A stretch of 64,000 nucleotides of DNA from Streptomyces mirabilis (GTDB lineage: Bacteria; Actinomycetota; Actinomycetes; Streptomycetales; Streptomycetaceae), in assembly GCF_039503195.1 (NCBI RefSeq), contig NZ_JBCJKP010000001.1, positions 9,672,001 to 9,736,000 on the forward strand, in the 5' to 3' direction. Position 1 is the stretch's first letter. Each line of letters opens with the position of its first letter. Under the pieces are notes generated by a model. The model was not told the origin of the DNA. It was given only the letters and a program-made list of their open reading frames with translations, and made no database searches. Positions 41,242 through 50,366 of this stretch are shown piece by piece. Position numbers and translations under genes: made by a program.

Positions 41242-42264
41242 CTACGGCTTGGGCGCGGGTTGCTCGCCCGAGCCGCGGACGATCAGCCGAGTGGGCACGG
41301 TGATGGTGCGGGTCCGGGTGCGGTCGCCGTCGAGTCGGGTCAGGGCGGTGGTCGCGGCTGCCCTGCCGAGTTCTTCCGCGTCCTGGGCGACGACGGTCAG
41401 GGCGGGTTCGAGTGCTTCGGCGAGTGAGACGTCGTCGAAGGCGACGACGGCGACGTCCTTGCGTTTGCTGCGGGCGAGTTCGGCGACTATGCCCAGCGCC
41501 ATGATGTTGTTGCCGGCGAACAGGGCCGTGGGCGGATCGGCCAGGCCGAGGAGCTGGGAGGTCGCGGCCTCGGCCCCTCGCTGGTCGTGGGCATCGGTGA
41601 CCAGCGAGCGGTCGTAGGGGATGTCGGCTTCCTGCAGCGCCGCGCGATAGCCCGCCAGGCGCTCGCGGCGGGTGTACAGCTTTACGGGCAGGTCGCCGAC
41701 GAAGCCGATGCGCCGGTGCCCGTGGGCGATGAGGTGGGCGACGCCGTCGTGGGCTCCGGCGCGGTTGGAGCTGACGATGCTGTCCGCGGCGAGGCCGACT
41801 CCGGGTCGGTCGAGGAAGATCACTGGCAGTCCCGCCGTACGGTGGGACTTGAGGTGGGAGTGGTCGGCGCCGACGGACGGGACGACGATCAGGATGCTGA
41901 CGCGGCGGGCGAGGAACTTGTCCGTCAGGGCGCGTTCGCGCTCGGGGTCGTCAGCGGAGGAGCCCATGAGGAGGGTCAGTCCGCGTTCGCGGACGGTGTC
42001 CTCGATGGCGCGGGCCACGGCTCCGAAGAAGGGGTTGGCGAGGTCGGGGATGACCAGGCCGATGGTGGTGTCCGGGCCGCCGACGCGGATGTTGCGGGCC
42101 ATCAGGTTCGGCTGGAAGCCGAGCTTGGCCACTGCGGCCAGTACCTGTTCCCTGGTCTGCGCGGAAGCGGGTCCGTCCTCATTGAGGACTCGGGAGACCG
42201 TCTTGGCGCTGACGCCGACTTCGCGGGCGACGTCGGCCAGGGTGGGGCGGCGGTTCGCTGCCAT
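41242..42264 (-). CDS. LacI-family repressor of fructan use
   Basis: The 340-residue protein has a LacI helix-turn-helix at residues 5-25 (RPTLADVAREVGVSAKTVSR) with the hinge helix PNLMARNIR, and a periplasmic-binding-like sugar domain. It is the last gene of the importer operon, 75 bp after the ATPase gene and on the same strand, so it should be co-transcribed. The palindromic TGTCAxCGxTGACA boxes before frcB/pfkB and before the levanase are of LacI type and are its likely targets, released by fructose or a phosphate of it. Confidence 0.93.
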   Translation of the reverse strand: MAANRRPTLADVAREVGVSAKTVSRVLNEDGPASAQTREQVLAAVAKLGFQPNLMARNIRVGGPDTTIGLVIPDLANPFFGAVARAIEDTVRERGLTLLMGSSADDPERERALTDKFLARRVSILIVVPSVGADHSHLKSHRTAGLPVIFLDRPGVGLAADSIVSSNRAGAHDGVAHLIAHGHRRIGFVGDLPVKLYTRRERLAGYRAALQEADIPYDRSLVTDAHDQRGAEAATSQLLGLADPPTALFAGNNIMALGIVAELARSKRKDVAVVAFDDVSLAEALEPALTVVAQDAEELGRAAATTALTRLDGDRTRTRTITVPTRLIVRGSGEQPAPKP

Positions 42265-42339
42265 GGAGAAACCGTCTCCTGAAGGCTCTCGGTTCCGGCC
42301 GCGGCCTCGGCCGGAATCTGCGAGAGCGGGGTTGTGCTG

Positions 42340-43176
42340 TCAGGTGGCCTGGACTCCGGCGGCCTTCGCGGCCTCGGAATCCGCTACGACAGTATCTCCG
42401 GCCGCATCGACGGTGAGAGCGCCGGTCATGATGGCGACGACCTCGGCCATGGAGTAGTCGGAGGGCTTGATCACGGCAGCGCGCCGGCCGAGGCGGTGGA
42501 CGTGGATCCGGTCGGCGATCTCGAAGACGTGGGGCATGTTGTGGCTGATCAGGACGACCGGCATGCCCTTGTCGCGGACCCGGCGGATGAGGTCGAGGAC
42601 CTGGCCGGACTCCTTGACGCCCAGGGCGGCGGTGGGTTCGTCCATGACGACGACGGAGCGGGCCCAGGCGACGGAACGGGCGACCGCGACGGCCTGCCGC
42701 TGTCCGCCGGAGAGCGTCTCCACCGACTGCGTCAGCGAGCGCAGGCCGATCTTCAGGTCGGCCATGTGCTCGGCGGCCTCCTGCCGCATGCGCTTCTTGT
42801 CCAGCATGCGGAAGACGCTGCCGAGGACGCCGGGGCGGCGCAGCTCGCGCCCGAGGAACATGTTCGAGGCGATGTCCATGGAGGCAGCCACGGCGAGGTC
42901 CTGATAGACCGTCTCGATGCCGTGGGCGCGTGCGCTCTGCGGGCCGGAGAAGGTGATGGGTTCGCCGTTGAGTCGTATCTCGCCCGCGTCGGGGGTCACC
43001 GCGCCGGTGAGGGCCTTGATCAGGCTGGTCTTGCCGGCTCCGTTGTCGCCGATGACGGCGAGAACCTCGCCGGGGAGCAGGTCGAAGTCGGCGCCGTCGA
43101 TGGCGGTGACCTGGCCGTACCGCTTGACCAGACCGCGGGCCTGCAGCACGGGTGTGGGGGAGGAGGTGGCGGTCAT
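42340..43176 (-). CDS. frcA: sugar ABC importer, ATPase (FrcA-like)
   Basis: The 278-residue ATPase has Walker A GDNGAGKTS near residue 42, signature LSGGQRQ and Walker B VVVMDEPTAALG. It is a single-domain ATPase, like FrcA of fructose systems and unlike the double-domain RbsA/XylG. Its ATG overlaps the permease stop by four bases. The carboxy-terminal 35 residues beyond the ATPase core are Ala/Val-rich. It energises uptake with the adjacent permease and binding protein; the fructose assignment rests on the kinase and levanase neighbours. Confidence 0.9.
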   Translation of the reverse strand: MTATSSPTPVLQARGLVKRYGQVTAIDGADFDLLPGEVLAVIGDNGAGKTSLIKALTGAVTPDAGEIRLNGEPITFSGPQSARAHGIETVYQDLAVAASMDIASNMFLGRELRRPGVLGSVFRMLDKKRMRQEAAEHMADLKIGLRSLTQSVETLSGGQRQAVAVARSVAWARSVVVMDEPTAALGVKESGQVLDLIRRVRDKGMPVVLISHNMPHVFEIADRIHVHRLGRRAAVIKPSDYSMAEVVAIMTGALTVDAAGDTVVADSEAAKAAGVQAT

Positions 43177-44168
43177 CGGGCCTTCTTCCGGGAGAGCTGG
43201 TCGACGGTCACCGCGAGGATCACCAGGACTCCGGTGATCAGGGTCTGGTAGATGGAGGCGACGCCCATCAGCTGCAGGCCGTTGCGGAAGACGCCGACGA
43301 TGAGGACGCCGATGAAGGTGCCCAGGACCGAGCCGCGTCCGCCGAAGAGGCTGGTGCCACCGAGGACCACGGCGGTGATGCTGTCGAGGTTGTCGGTCTG
43401 CCCCGCCTGGGGGTCGCCGACTCCGGTGCGGGAGATGAGCAGCAGGGCGGCGATGCCGTAGAGGAGACCCGCCACGGTGTAGATGCCGATGGTCAGGCGG
43501 GAGGTGCGGATGCCGTTGAGACGCGCCGCTTCCTGGCTGTTGCCCAGGGCGTAGACGTGCCGGCCCCAGCCGGTGCTGCTCAGCGCGTAGGCGAGCAGGA
43601 GAAACAGGGCGATGGTGACCAGGGAGCCGTAGGTGATGTCGGTGTGGCCGAGGGGGAAGGTCTTTCCGAGGGCGGTCAGCGGGCCGGGCAGGTTGGTGAC
43701 CGTCTGCTCCTCGGAGTAGATGTGGGTCAGTGCGAACGCCACGTTGAGCATGCCGAGGGTGACGATGAACGGCGGCAGCGGGATCTTCTGCACCAGCAGC
43801 CCGTTGAGCAGCCCGAAGCCGCCGCAGACGGCGATGCCCAGCGCGATGGCGACGAGCGGCGGCAGGGAGCCCTCGGCGGCCATCTTGGCGATCACGATGC
43901 TGCCGAACGCCATCACGGCTCCGCAGGACAGGTCGATGCCCGCGGTGAGGATGATCAGGGTCTGTCCGATGGCGAGGGTGCCCACGACCATGACCTGTTG
44001 CACGATCAGCGAGAAGTTCCCGCCGGTCAGGAACTGGTCGGTCGAGACGGAGAAGAAGGCGCAGGCCAGGAGGAGGGCGACCAGGGGTCCGGTGGTCGGC
44101 GCCGTGAGCAGTCTGCGGGCCGTGGTCGGCGCTTTGAGCTCGGCGTACGGCGTGGTCGTGGCTGTCAT
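43173..44168 (-). CDS. frcC: sugar ABC importer, permease (FrcC/RbsC-like)
   Basis: The 331-residue membrane protein has about nine to ten hydrophobic segments and the RbsC-type hallmark GGIDLS-like stretch LTAGIDLSCGAVMAFGS, followed by FIVTLGMLNVAFALT and the late loop TAVVLGGTSLFGGRGSVLGT. It forms the membrane channel of a sugar importer and probably acts as a homodimer. It follows the binding-protein gene after 132 bp that contain a stem-loop, and overlaps the ATPase gene. Confidence 0.93.
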   Translation of the reverse strand: MTATTTPYAELKAPTTARRLLTAPTTGPLVALLLACAFFSVSTDQFLTGGNFSLIVQQVMVVGTLAIGQTLIILTAGIDLSCGAVMAFGSIVIAKMAAEGSLPPLVAIALGIAVCGGFGLLNGLLVQKIPLPPFIVTLGMLNVAFALTHIYSEEQTVTNLPGPLTALGKTFPLGHTDITYGSLVTIALFLLLAYALSSTGWGRHVYALGNSQEAARLNGIRTSRLTIGIYTVAGLLYGIAALLLISRTGVGDPQAGQTDNLDSITAVVLGGTSLFGGRGSVLGTFIGVLIVGVFRNGLQLMGVASIYQTLITGVLVILAVTVDQLSRKKAR

Positions 44169-44228
44169 GCGAAGTCCTTGTCGGAAGACAGTGGTCGTTG
44201 TCCTTCCTGGTCGGAGGACAAGAGGACG

Positions 44229-44272
44229 AGCGGGCGGCCGTCCCCCGGTCAGGGAGGGACGGCCGCCCCGCT
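44229..44272 (-). terminator. intercistronic stem-loop between frcB and frcC
   Basis: Arms AGCGGGCGGCCGTCCC (44229-44244) and its near-complement (44256-44272) form a strong GC hairpin behind the binding-protein gene, with no U-run. Such structures allow more binding protein than permease by partial termination or mRNA protection. Confidence 0.7.
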
Positions 44273-44300
44273 GAGGGGGCGTACGGATCAGGCGGGTGGC

Positions 44301-45317
44301 TCAGCCCCAGCAGTTCTCCAGGCCGTAGGCGGTGTCCTTCGACGTGACACCGTCCTGCGCCTTGTCGGAGATCAGCGTGACGCCGGTGTCGGTGTAACCG
44401 GACGCCTTCTTGCCGTCCTTGGCGTACGTCACGACGGCCTTGACGCCCTCGGCGGCCATCTTCAGCGGGTACTGCTGCGACGTGGCGGCGATCTTGCCGT
44501 CCTTGACGGCCTGGGTGCCGGTGCAGCCGCCGTCGACGGAGACGATCAGGACGTCCTTCTCCCGGCCCTTGGCCTTCAGCGCGGTGTACGCACCCAGGGC
44601 CGCCGGTTCGTTGATGGTGTAGACGACGTTGATGCCGGGCGCCTTCTGCAGGCAGTTCTCCATCGCGGTCTGGCCCTTGGCCTGGTCGCCACCCGTGTCC
44701 TGGGCGCACACGACGTCCTTGTCGGTGGCGCCGAAGCCCTTCAGGAATCCGTTGTGCCGCTGGACGCCGACGGAGACACCCGGCGCGAGGTCGAGGGCGG
44801 CTATCTTCGCCGTCTTGCCCTTCATGGCGGCCTTGGCGTACTCGCCGATCAGCTGGCCGGCCTTGAGGTTGTCGGTGGCGAAGAGGGCGTCGACCGCGCT
44901 CTCCGGCTCGGTCGGGGTGTCCAGGGCGATGACCAGGACACCCTTGGCGCGGGCCTTCTGGATCGCGGGCACGATCGCCTTGGAGTCGCTCGGGGTGATC
45001 AGGATGCCCTTCACGCCGGCGGCGACCATGTTCTCGATGGCCGTGACCTGACCTGCGTTGTCCCCGTCGAACTTCCCCGCCGCGGTGGACAGTTGGGCGC
45101 CGTTCTCCTTGGCGGCCTTCTCCGCGCCCTCCTTCATCTTCACGAAGAACGGGTTGGTGTCGGTCTTGGTGATCAGACCGACCTTGACGCTGCCCGATCC
45201 GGTGCTCGCGGTGCCCGATCCCGATCCGGATCCACAGGCGGTCAGGGCGAGGGCTGCGACACCCGTGCAGGCAGCGGCTCTGAGCAAGGGGGCGGGCAGA
45301 CGAGAGATGCGTGACAT
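44301..45317 (-). CDS. frcB: sugar-binding lipoprotein (FrcB-like)
   Basis: The 338-residue protein is the substrate-binding part of the importer. It has a lipoprotein signal, with lipobox LTAC after a hydrophobic stretch and Cys28 as the anchor, then a Gly/Ser linker. The mature fold is a type I periplasmic-binding protein: [39 protein letters not shown] and [20 protein letters not shown]. The ATG at 45317 is the operon's first start, with two LacI-type operators 59-88 bp upstream. Cys pairs at the end suggest disulfides. Confidence 0.93.
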   Translation of the reverse strand: MSRISRLPAPLLRAAACTGVAALALTACGSGSGSGTASTGSGSVKVGLITKTDTNPFFVKMKEGAEKAAKENGAQLSTAAGKFDGDNAGQVTAIENMVAAGVKGILITPSDSKAIVPAIQKARAKGVLVIALDTPTEPESAVDALFATDNLKAGQLIGEYAKAAMKGKTAKIAALDLAPGVSVGVQRHNGFLKGFGATDKDVVCAQDTGGDQAKGQTAMENCLQKAPGINVVYTINEPAALGAYTALKAKGREKDVLIVSVDGGCTGTQAVKDGKIAATSQQYPLKMAAEGVKAVVTYAKDGKKASGYTDTGVTLISDKAQDGVTSKDTAYGLENCWG

Positions 45318-45375
45318 GAACGACTCCTGCGGGATTGCGGGTGAACGGCCGGCATCGGGGCATGCCGTCCCTCGG

Positions 45376-45405
45376 TGTCATCGTTGACTTATGTCATCGT
45401 TGACA
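45376..45405. promoter_or_regulatory. paired LacI-type operators between frcB and pfkB
   Basis: TGTCATCGTTGACT (45376-45389) and TGTCATCGTTGACA (45392-45405) lie 16 bp apart, start to start, in the divergent promoter region. The same pair with the same spacing occurs before the levanase gene. Confidence 0.85.
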
Positions 45406-45564
45406 CTGCTTGGCGAGGATGATGGACTCCGTTCCCAGGCAACGTCAATGCCTTGCACCCGTCACAAATCGGCAACGCCCGCAGCCGTCGCCCGCCCGAA
45501 GCCGTTCACCGGCTGCCCGGGACGTGCTTGTTTCTGTCCGCGCATTCCGAGAGAAGAGCAGCCC

Positions 45565-46572
45565 ATGAGCCCGCGCCAGATCACCGTCCTGGGGGAGTGC
45601 GTCGCGGACGCCTTCACCGAACCCGCAAGCGTCCCGTACGAGCTCGCCCTGCGGGTGCTGCCCGGTGGCGGACCTGCGAACACGGCGGTGGCCCTGGCCA
45701 GGCTGGGTACCCCGGCCCGCTTCCTGGCACGCCTGTCCGGCGATGTGTTCGGCCGCCTGTTCCGGGCCCATCTCGAGGCGTCCGGCGTGGACCTGTCGTA
45801 CGCCGTCGCGGCCGCCGAGCCCAGCACACTGGCTGTTGCCGAACTGGACGCCGAGGGTCAGGCTGCGTTCTCCTTCCATGCGCAGGCCACCGCCGACTGG
45901 CAGTGGACCAGTGCGGAGCTGGTGGGCGTTGACCTGGCCGACACCGCCTGTGTGCACACCGGCTCGCTGGCCCTGGTCAAGGAGCCCGGAGCGGCCGTGC
46001 TGGAGGACTTCCTGGCTGTCGCCGCATCTCGGGCCACGATCAGCATCGACCCCAACGTCCGCCCGCTCCTGGTGCACCCCGAGGTCTACCGCGCCCGGCT
46101 GGCGCACTGGTGTGCCCTCGCGGATGTACTGCGGCTGAGCGAGGACGACCTGCAACTCCTGCTGCCGGGCACGCCGCCCGAGCAAGCGTGCGACATCTGG
46201 CACGCGGCAGGGGCGCGGCTCGTCGTGATCACGCGCGGTGCCGACGGCGCCTTGGCCTCGCTCGACGGCGAACGGGTCCAGGTGCCCGCCGTCTCGACGC
46301 GCGTCGCCGACACGGTCGGGGCAGGCGACTCCTTCACCGCCGGGCTGCTGCACCACCTTGGCGCTCGTGGGCTTCTGGGTGGCCGGCTGACGGAACTCCG
46401 CCTGGACGACGTCGAGGAAGCCTGCCGCTTCGGCGCCCGCGTCGCGGCTCTGACCTGCTCGGTCGCCGGCCCCAACCCCCCGTGGCAGAGCCAGCTGGCG
46501 CAGCTCGCCACGGCCGACCCGGCATGGCGGGCGAGCGCGCCGCTCAGCAGGACATCCCGTCCGAACCGTTGA
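45565..46572 (+). CDS. PfkB-family sugar kinase, probable fructokinase
   Basis: The 335-residue cytosolic enzyme transfers phosphate from ATP to a sugar. It opens ITVLGECVADAF with the GGGPANTAVALARLG signature near residue 32, and carries the catalytic DTVGAGDSFTAGLL at about residue 250, where the Asp in GAGD is the base. The ATG at 45565 has only a weak GAGA-type site. It is divergent from the importer operon and shares its operators, and the levanase follows. Fructose is therefore the likely substrate. Confidence 0.92.
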   Translation: MSPRQITVLGECVADAFTEPASVPYELALRVLPGGGPANTAVALARLGTPARFLARLSGDVFGRLFRAHLEASGVDLSYAVAAAEPSTLAVAELDAEGQAAFSFHAQATADWQWTSAELVGVDLADTACVHTGSLALVKEPGAAVLEDFLAVAASRATISIDPNVRPLLVHPEVYRARLAHWCALADVLRLSEDDLQLLLPGTPPEQACDIWHAAGARLVVITRGADGALASLDGERVQVPAVSTRVADTVGAGDSFTAGLLHHLGARGLLGGRLTELRLDDVEEACRFGARVAALTCSVAGPNPPWQSQLAQLATADPAWRASAPLSRTSRPNR

Positions 46573-46610
46573 CGCATGAGCCGGAGTGCCTCCATCATCG
46601 GGCCACTCGA

Positions 46611-46640
46611 TGTCATCGATGACACAAGTCAACGTTGACA
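46611..46640. promoter_or_regulatory. paired LacI-type operators before the levanase
   Basis: TGTCATCGATGACA (46611-46624), a perfect palindrome, and AGTCAACGTTGACA (46627-46640) lie 16 bp apart, 117-146 bp before the levanase start. Sequence and spacing match 45376-45405. Confidence 0.85.
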
Positions 46641-46756
46641 CCCCTTGCCGATGCCGATGCCGTGGACGACGACGCCGGCAAGGGCGTCACTTTTCGGCCG
46701 GATCCGCGCCGGGCAGCAGGCTTCGCTGCGCGGACGGCCGCAGCACAGGAGACACG

Positions 46757-49318
46757 ATGAGCTCTGGATGTGTATCCCGGCGTGCCCGCATACGGATGAT
46801 GGCGGCGGTGGCGACCGTCTGCGCCGTGTCGGCGGCCCCGCTCGCCCCCCAGGCCGTAGCGGCCGACACCCGGCCGTACTCCGAGACCTACCGCCCCCAG
46901 TTCCACTTCACGCCGGACAAGAACTGGATGAACGACCCCAACGGTCTTGTGTACTTCAAGGGCGAGTACCACCTCTTCTACCAGGACAATCCTAACGGCA
47001 ACTCGTGGGGCGACATGTCCTGGGGCCACGCGGTGAGCAAGGACCTGGTGCACTGGAAGCAGCTGCCGCTCGCCCTTTCGCACGACGACAACGAGATGGT
47101 GTTCTCCGGCAGCGCGGTCGTCGACCGGGACAACACCACTGGCTTCGGCACAAAGAAGAACCCGGCCATGGTGGCGATCTACACCAGCTACAGCAAGGCC
47201 ACGGGCGTCCAGGCGCAGTCGCTCGCCTACAGCACCGACCGTGGCCGTACCTGGACGAAGTACCAGGGCAATCCCGTCATCGACATCGGCTCCAAGGACT
47301 TCCGCGACCCCAAGGTCCAGTGGTATGCGCCGACGAAGAGCTGGCGGATGACGGTGTCGATGTCCGCCGAGCACAAGGTGCGCTTCTACTCGTCCAAGAA
47401 CCTCAAGGACTGGAAGCTGCAGAGCGAGTTCGGGCCGGCGGGTGCGACGGGCGGCGTGTGGGAGTGCCCGGATCTGTTCCCCCTCGCGGTCGACGGGGAC
47501 AAGAAGAGGATCAAGTGGGTCCTGGTCGTCAACATCAACCCCGGTGGTATCGCCGGTGGTTCGGCCGCCCAGTACTTCGTCGGCGACTTCGACGGCAAGA
47601 AGTTCACCGCCGAGGACAAGGGCACGTACACCCCGCCCACCGGCACGGTGGTGCAGGACTTCGAGGGCACGGACTTCGGTTCGTGGACGACCACGGGCAG
47701 CGCGTTCGGCCAGGCGCCGGCAGCCGGGGCGGTGGCGGGTCAGGGCACAGTCGACGGGTTCGACGGCAAGGGTCTCGCCAACAGCTTCCACTCGGGTGAC
47801 GGCACCACCGGCACCCTGACCTCGCCCTCTTTCACCGTCGACAGCAAGTACCTGAACTTCAAGGTCGGTGGCGGTCGGCACCCGCACGTGGACGGCACCG
47901 TCATGGAGCAGGGCCCGCCGCCCGCGGGCACGGTCCTCGCCGACTTCGAGGGCGGCACCTACGGCGACTGGACGACAACCGGGGACGCCTTCGGCACCGC
48001 GCCGGCCACCGGCACCCTCCCCAACCAGCAGGAGGTCTCCGGCTTCCTCGGCAGCGGCCTGGTCAACAGCTACCTGAACGGCGACTCCACCACCGGCACC
48101 CTCACGTCGCCCGAGTTCACCCTGGACAAGGACTACGTCAACTTCCTTGTGGGCGGCGGCAACCATCCCGCCGGCTCCGACAACCCGACCGCAGTCGAAC
48201 TGCTCGTCGACGGCAACGTGGTCCGCAGCGCCACCGGACGGGATGGCGAGGCACTCAACTGGGCCTCCTGGGACGTCAAGGACCTCGCCGGCACAAAGGC
48301 ACAGATCAAGATCGTCGACGACAACAGCGGTGGCTGGGGCCATCTCAACGTCGACCACATCATGCTCTCCGACACCCAGGCCCAGCCCGTCTCCCAGGAA
48401 ACGTCCGTCAACCTGATCGTCGACGGCCAGGTGGTCCGCAGCGCCACCGGCTCCAACAGCGAGACCCTGGACTGGGCCTCCTTCGACATGCGCCCCTACG
48501 CCGGCAAGCAGGCGCGGATCCAGATCGCCGACATGAACACCGCCGGCTGGGGCCATCTCCTCGCCGATCAGTTCACCGCCGCCGACACCCCCGCGAAGTC
48601 CGTCGTCCAGCGCGCCGACTGGGCCGACTACGGCAAGGACTACTACGCGGCGGTGTCCTGGGAGGACGCGCCGGACGGCAAGCGGTACATGATCGGCTGG
48701 ATGAACAACTGGGACTACAGCGGCGTGATCCCCACGTCACCCTGGCGCGGCGCGCAGAGCATCCCCCGAGAGATGGCCCTGCGTACGGTCGACGGCCGCA
48801 TCCGGCTGACCAGCCGGCCCGTGAACAGCGTGACGTCCCTGCGGCAGGAACGCCCGGCGACCGCCGCCGGTGTCACCGTCAAGAACACCTCTCAGACCCT
48901 GATCGGTCCCGCGGCCCAGGGCGAGGCCCTCGACATCGAGGCGGCCTTCTCCCTCAAGGACGCCGATCGGTTCGGCCTGAAGGTGCGCACCGGTGCCGGG
49001 GGAGAGGAGACCGTCATCGGCTACGACACCACGACACAGGAGCTGTACGTCGACCGCACCCATTCCGGCGCTGTCGACTTCAACAGCACCTTCCCCGCCG
49101 TCCAGACGGCGCCTCTGAAGGCGAAGAACGGCAAGGTGAAGCTGCGGATCCTCGTCGACTGGTCGTCCGTCGAGGTGTTCGGCGGCAGCGGCGAGGCCGT
49201 CATCACCGACCAGATCTTCCCCGACCCCGCCAGCCAGGGAGTGCAGTTCTTCGCCGAGAACGGCTCGGTGAAGCTGGACCAGGCCCGCGTCTGGCACCTC
49301 GACTCCTACCGCGACTGA
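46757..49318 (+). CDS. secreted GH32 fructan hydrolase (levanase/inulinase type) with inserted modules
   Basis: The 853-residue enzyme has a Sec signal (cleaved near AVAADT, residue 36) and hydrolyses fructans outside the cell. GH32 residues are complete: WMNDPNG with nucleophile Asp60, FRDP with Asp184, and ECPD with acid/base Glu236. Between the blades, about residues 298-612, lies an insertion of two related beta modules, DFEGxxxGxWTTTGxAFG at both starts; the first looks truncated. The propeller then resumes (YYAAVSWEDAPDGKRYMIGW) and ends with a beta-sandwich (SVEVFGGSGEAVITDQIFP). AGGAGA precedes the ATG at 46757. Confidence 0.95.
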   Translation: MSSGCVSRRARIRMMAAVATVCAVSAAPLAPQAVAADTRPYSETYRPQFHFTPDKNWMNDPNGLVYFKGEYHLFYQDNPNGNSWGDMSWGHAVSKDLVHWKQLPLALSHDDNEMVFSGSAVVDRDNTTGFGTKKNPAMVAIYTSYSKATGVQAQSLAYSTDRGRTWTKYQGNPVIDIGSKDFRDPKVQWYAPTKSWRMTVSMSAEHKVRFYSSKNLKDWKLQSEFGPAGATGGVWECPDLFPLAVDGDKKRIKWVLVVNINPGGIAGGSAAQYFVGDFDGKKFTAEDKGTYTPPTGTVVQDFEGTDFGSWTTTGSAFGQAPAAGAVAGQGTVDGFDGKGLANSFHSGDGTTGTLTSPSFTVDSKYLNFKVGGGRHPHVDGTVMEQGPPPAGTVLADFEGGTYGDWTTTGDAFGTAPATGTLPNQQEVSGFLGSGLVNSYLNGDSTTGTLTSPEFTLDKDYVNFLVGGGNHPAGSDNPTAVELLVDGNVVRSATGRDGEALNWASWDVKDLAGTKAQIKIVDDNSGGWGHLNVDHIMLSDTQAQPVSQETSVNLIVDGQVVRSATGSNSETLDWASFDMRPYAGKQARIQIADMNTAGWGHLLADQFTAADTPAKSVVQRADWADYGKDYYAAVSWEDAPDGKRYMIGWMNNWDYSGVIPTSPWRGAQSIPREMALRTVDGRIRLTSRPVNSVTSLRQERPATAAGVTVKNTSQTLIGPAAQGEALDIEAAFSLKDADRFGLKVRTGAGGEETVIGYDTTTQELYVDRTHSGAVDFNSTFPAVQTAPLKAKNGKVKLRILVDWSSVEVFGGSGEAVITDQIFPDPASQGVQFFAENGSVKLDQARVWHLDSYRD

Positions 49319-49373
49319 CGCCGACTGATCCCAACTGCCCTTGACCGACTTCGACCACGGAGGACACCACACC

Positions 49374-49667
49374 GTGAACAAGACCTTGCTCGCCGAGTTC
49401 ACCGCCCGCGAGGGAGCGCAGGACGAGGTAGCCCGCCTGATCCTGGAGTACGCCAAGAAGGTGCGCGAGGAAGAAGGCAACATCGCCTTCGACGTCTACA
49501 CCAGGTCGGCCAACCCACGCGCGTTCTGGATCTTCGAGGTGTACCGCGACGAGGACGCCTTCCAAGCGCACTTGAAGGCACCGTACGGCGGCCCGTTGAA
49601 CGCGGCGCTCGTCCCGCTGATCGAGGAAGACGCCTCGGTGCTGACCTTCCTCGATCCTGTGACCTGA
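49374..49667 (+). CDS. antibiotic-biosynthesis-monooxygenase-fold protein (YgiN type)
   Basis: The 97-residue product has a single ferredoxin-like ABM fold: KTLLAEFTAREGAQDEVARL, GNIAFDVYTRSANPRAFWIF and EVYRDEDAFQAHLKAPYG, with the conserved His in FQAHLKAP. Such dimers oxidise quinone-like compounds without cofactor or serve as heme/quinol partners. The GTG at 49374 follows GGAGG. It begins 55 bp after the levanase on the same strand; read-through is possible but a role in fructan use is doubtful. Its stop lies inside the GACCT repeat. Confidence 0.85.
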   Translation: MNKTLLAEFTAREGAQDEVARLILEYAKKVREEEGNIAFDVYTRSANPRAFWIFEVYRDEDAFQAHLKAPYGGPLNAALVPLIEEDASVLTFLDPVT

Positions 49668-49700
49668 CCTGACCTGACCTGACCTGACCTGACCTGACCT
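49661..49700. repeat. pentanucleotide tandem repeat (GACCT)8
   Basis: Eight copies of GACCT begin at the penultimate codon of the monooxygenase gene; the first unit supplies the stop TGA. Being non-triplet, changes in copy number would not alter the protein beyond the stop. Confidence 0.93.
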
Positions 49701-50032
49701 CGCCCGATCCGGTACCGACGCATCGTCATGCCGCTGTCTGGTGGCGATCGTCACGGTAGGGCAGGACCGGCCGCGGCCGCCCACACTCACACCGTCGTGA
49801 ACTGGAACGACAACCCCAACGCCTTGCAGCCTGCGATCGTCACCGCCCCCTCGGGGGGCGATGACGTGTGGGTGCTCGACTCCACTCCCGTGCGCGGGGT
49901 GGTGCGGGGGCGGCGGGCGAGGGTGACGCGGTCGGGCTGGTCGAGGCAGGTGCTGGCCTCGCTGTTTCGGTTGGGGTGATGAGACGTCGATCTTCGTCAG
50001 GCACCAGGTGTGCGGGGTGATTTCGCTGCTTG
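49701..50032. other. gap before IS1380 fragments
   Basis: About 330 bp without a supported gene; open frames lack any recognisable feature. Confidence 0.4.
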
Positions 50033-50326
50033 GGCATGGCGGGGTCCTGGCGCGGTGGTCGGGTTCTCCGCGAGGCCGATTTCGAACCAGGCCGTGTGGA
50101 TAGCGAAGTGGCGGGCCTGCTGGCCTGGCTGCGCGTCCTGCTGCTGGGCGGGGAGCTGGCGACCGCCGAGCCGGAGAAGCTCCGCTACCGGCTGCTGCAC
50201 GTCGGCGCCCGCCTCACCCGCGGCGGCCGGCGTCTGCGCTTGCGGATATCGGCGACCTGGCCCTGGAGGCACGAACTGGCCACGGCTTTCCATCGCCTCG
50301 CCGAACTGCCCCGTCCTGCCGGCTGA
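50033..50326 (+). pseudogene. IS1380-family transposase, C-terminal fragment
   Basis: The frame ends with LRYRLLHVGARLTRGGRRLR, then LRISATWPWRHELATAFHRL, the typical carboxy terminus of IS1380 enzymes. The first 400 or so residues are absent from this strand. A piece of another copy faces it from 50367. Confidence 0.75.
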
Positions 50327-50366
50327 CCGGCAATCCCCTGGCCGCCCACGACCCGAAAGATCTTAG

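Noticed and set aside
43177..45381. 1013-residue continuation of the frcA frame across permease and binding-protein genes
   Set aside because: Only the last 278 residues look like protein; the rest is a shadow of frcC and frcB.
46613..48556. 647-residue frame antisense to the levanase
   Set aside because: Typical antisense shadow of a GC-rich gene, Val/Gly/Arg-rich with no domain.
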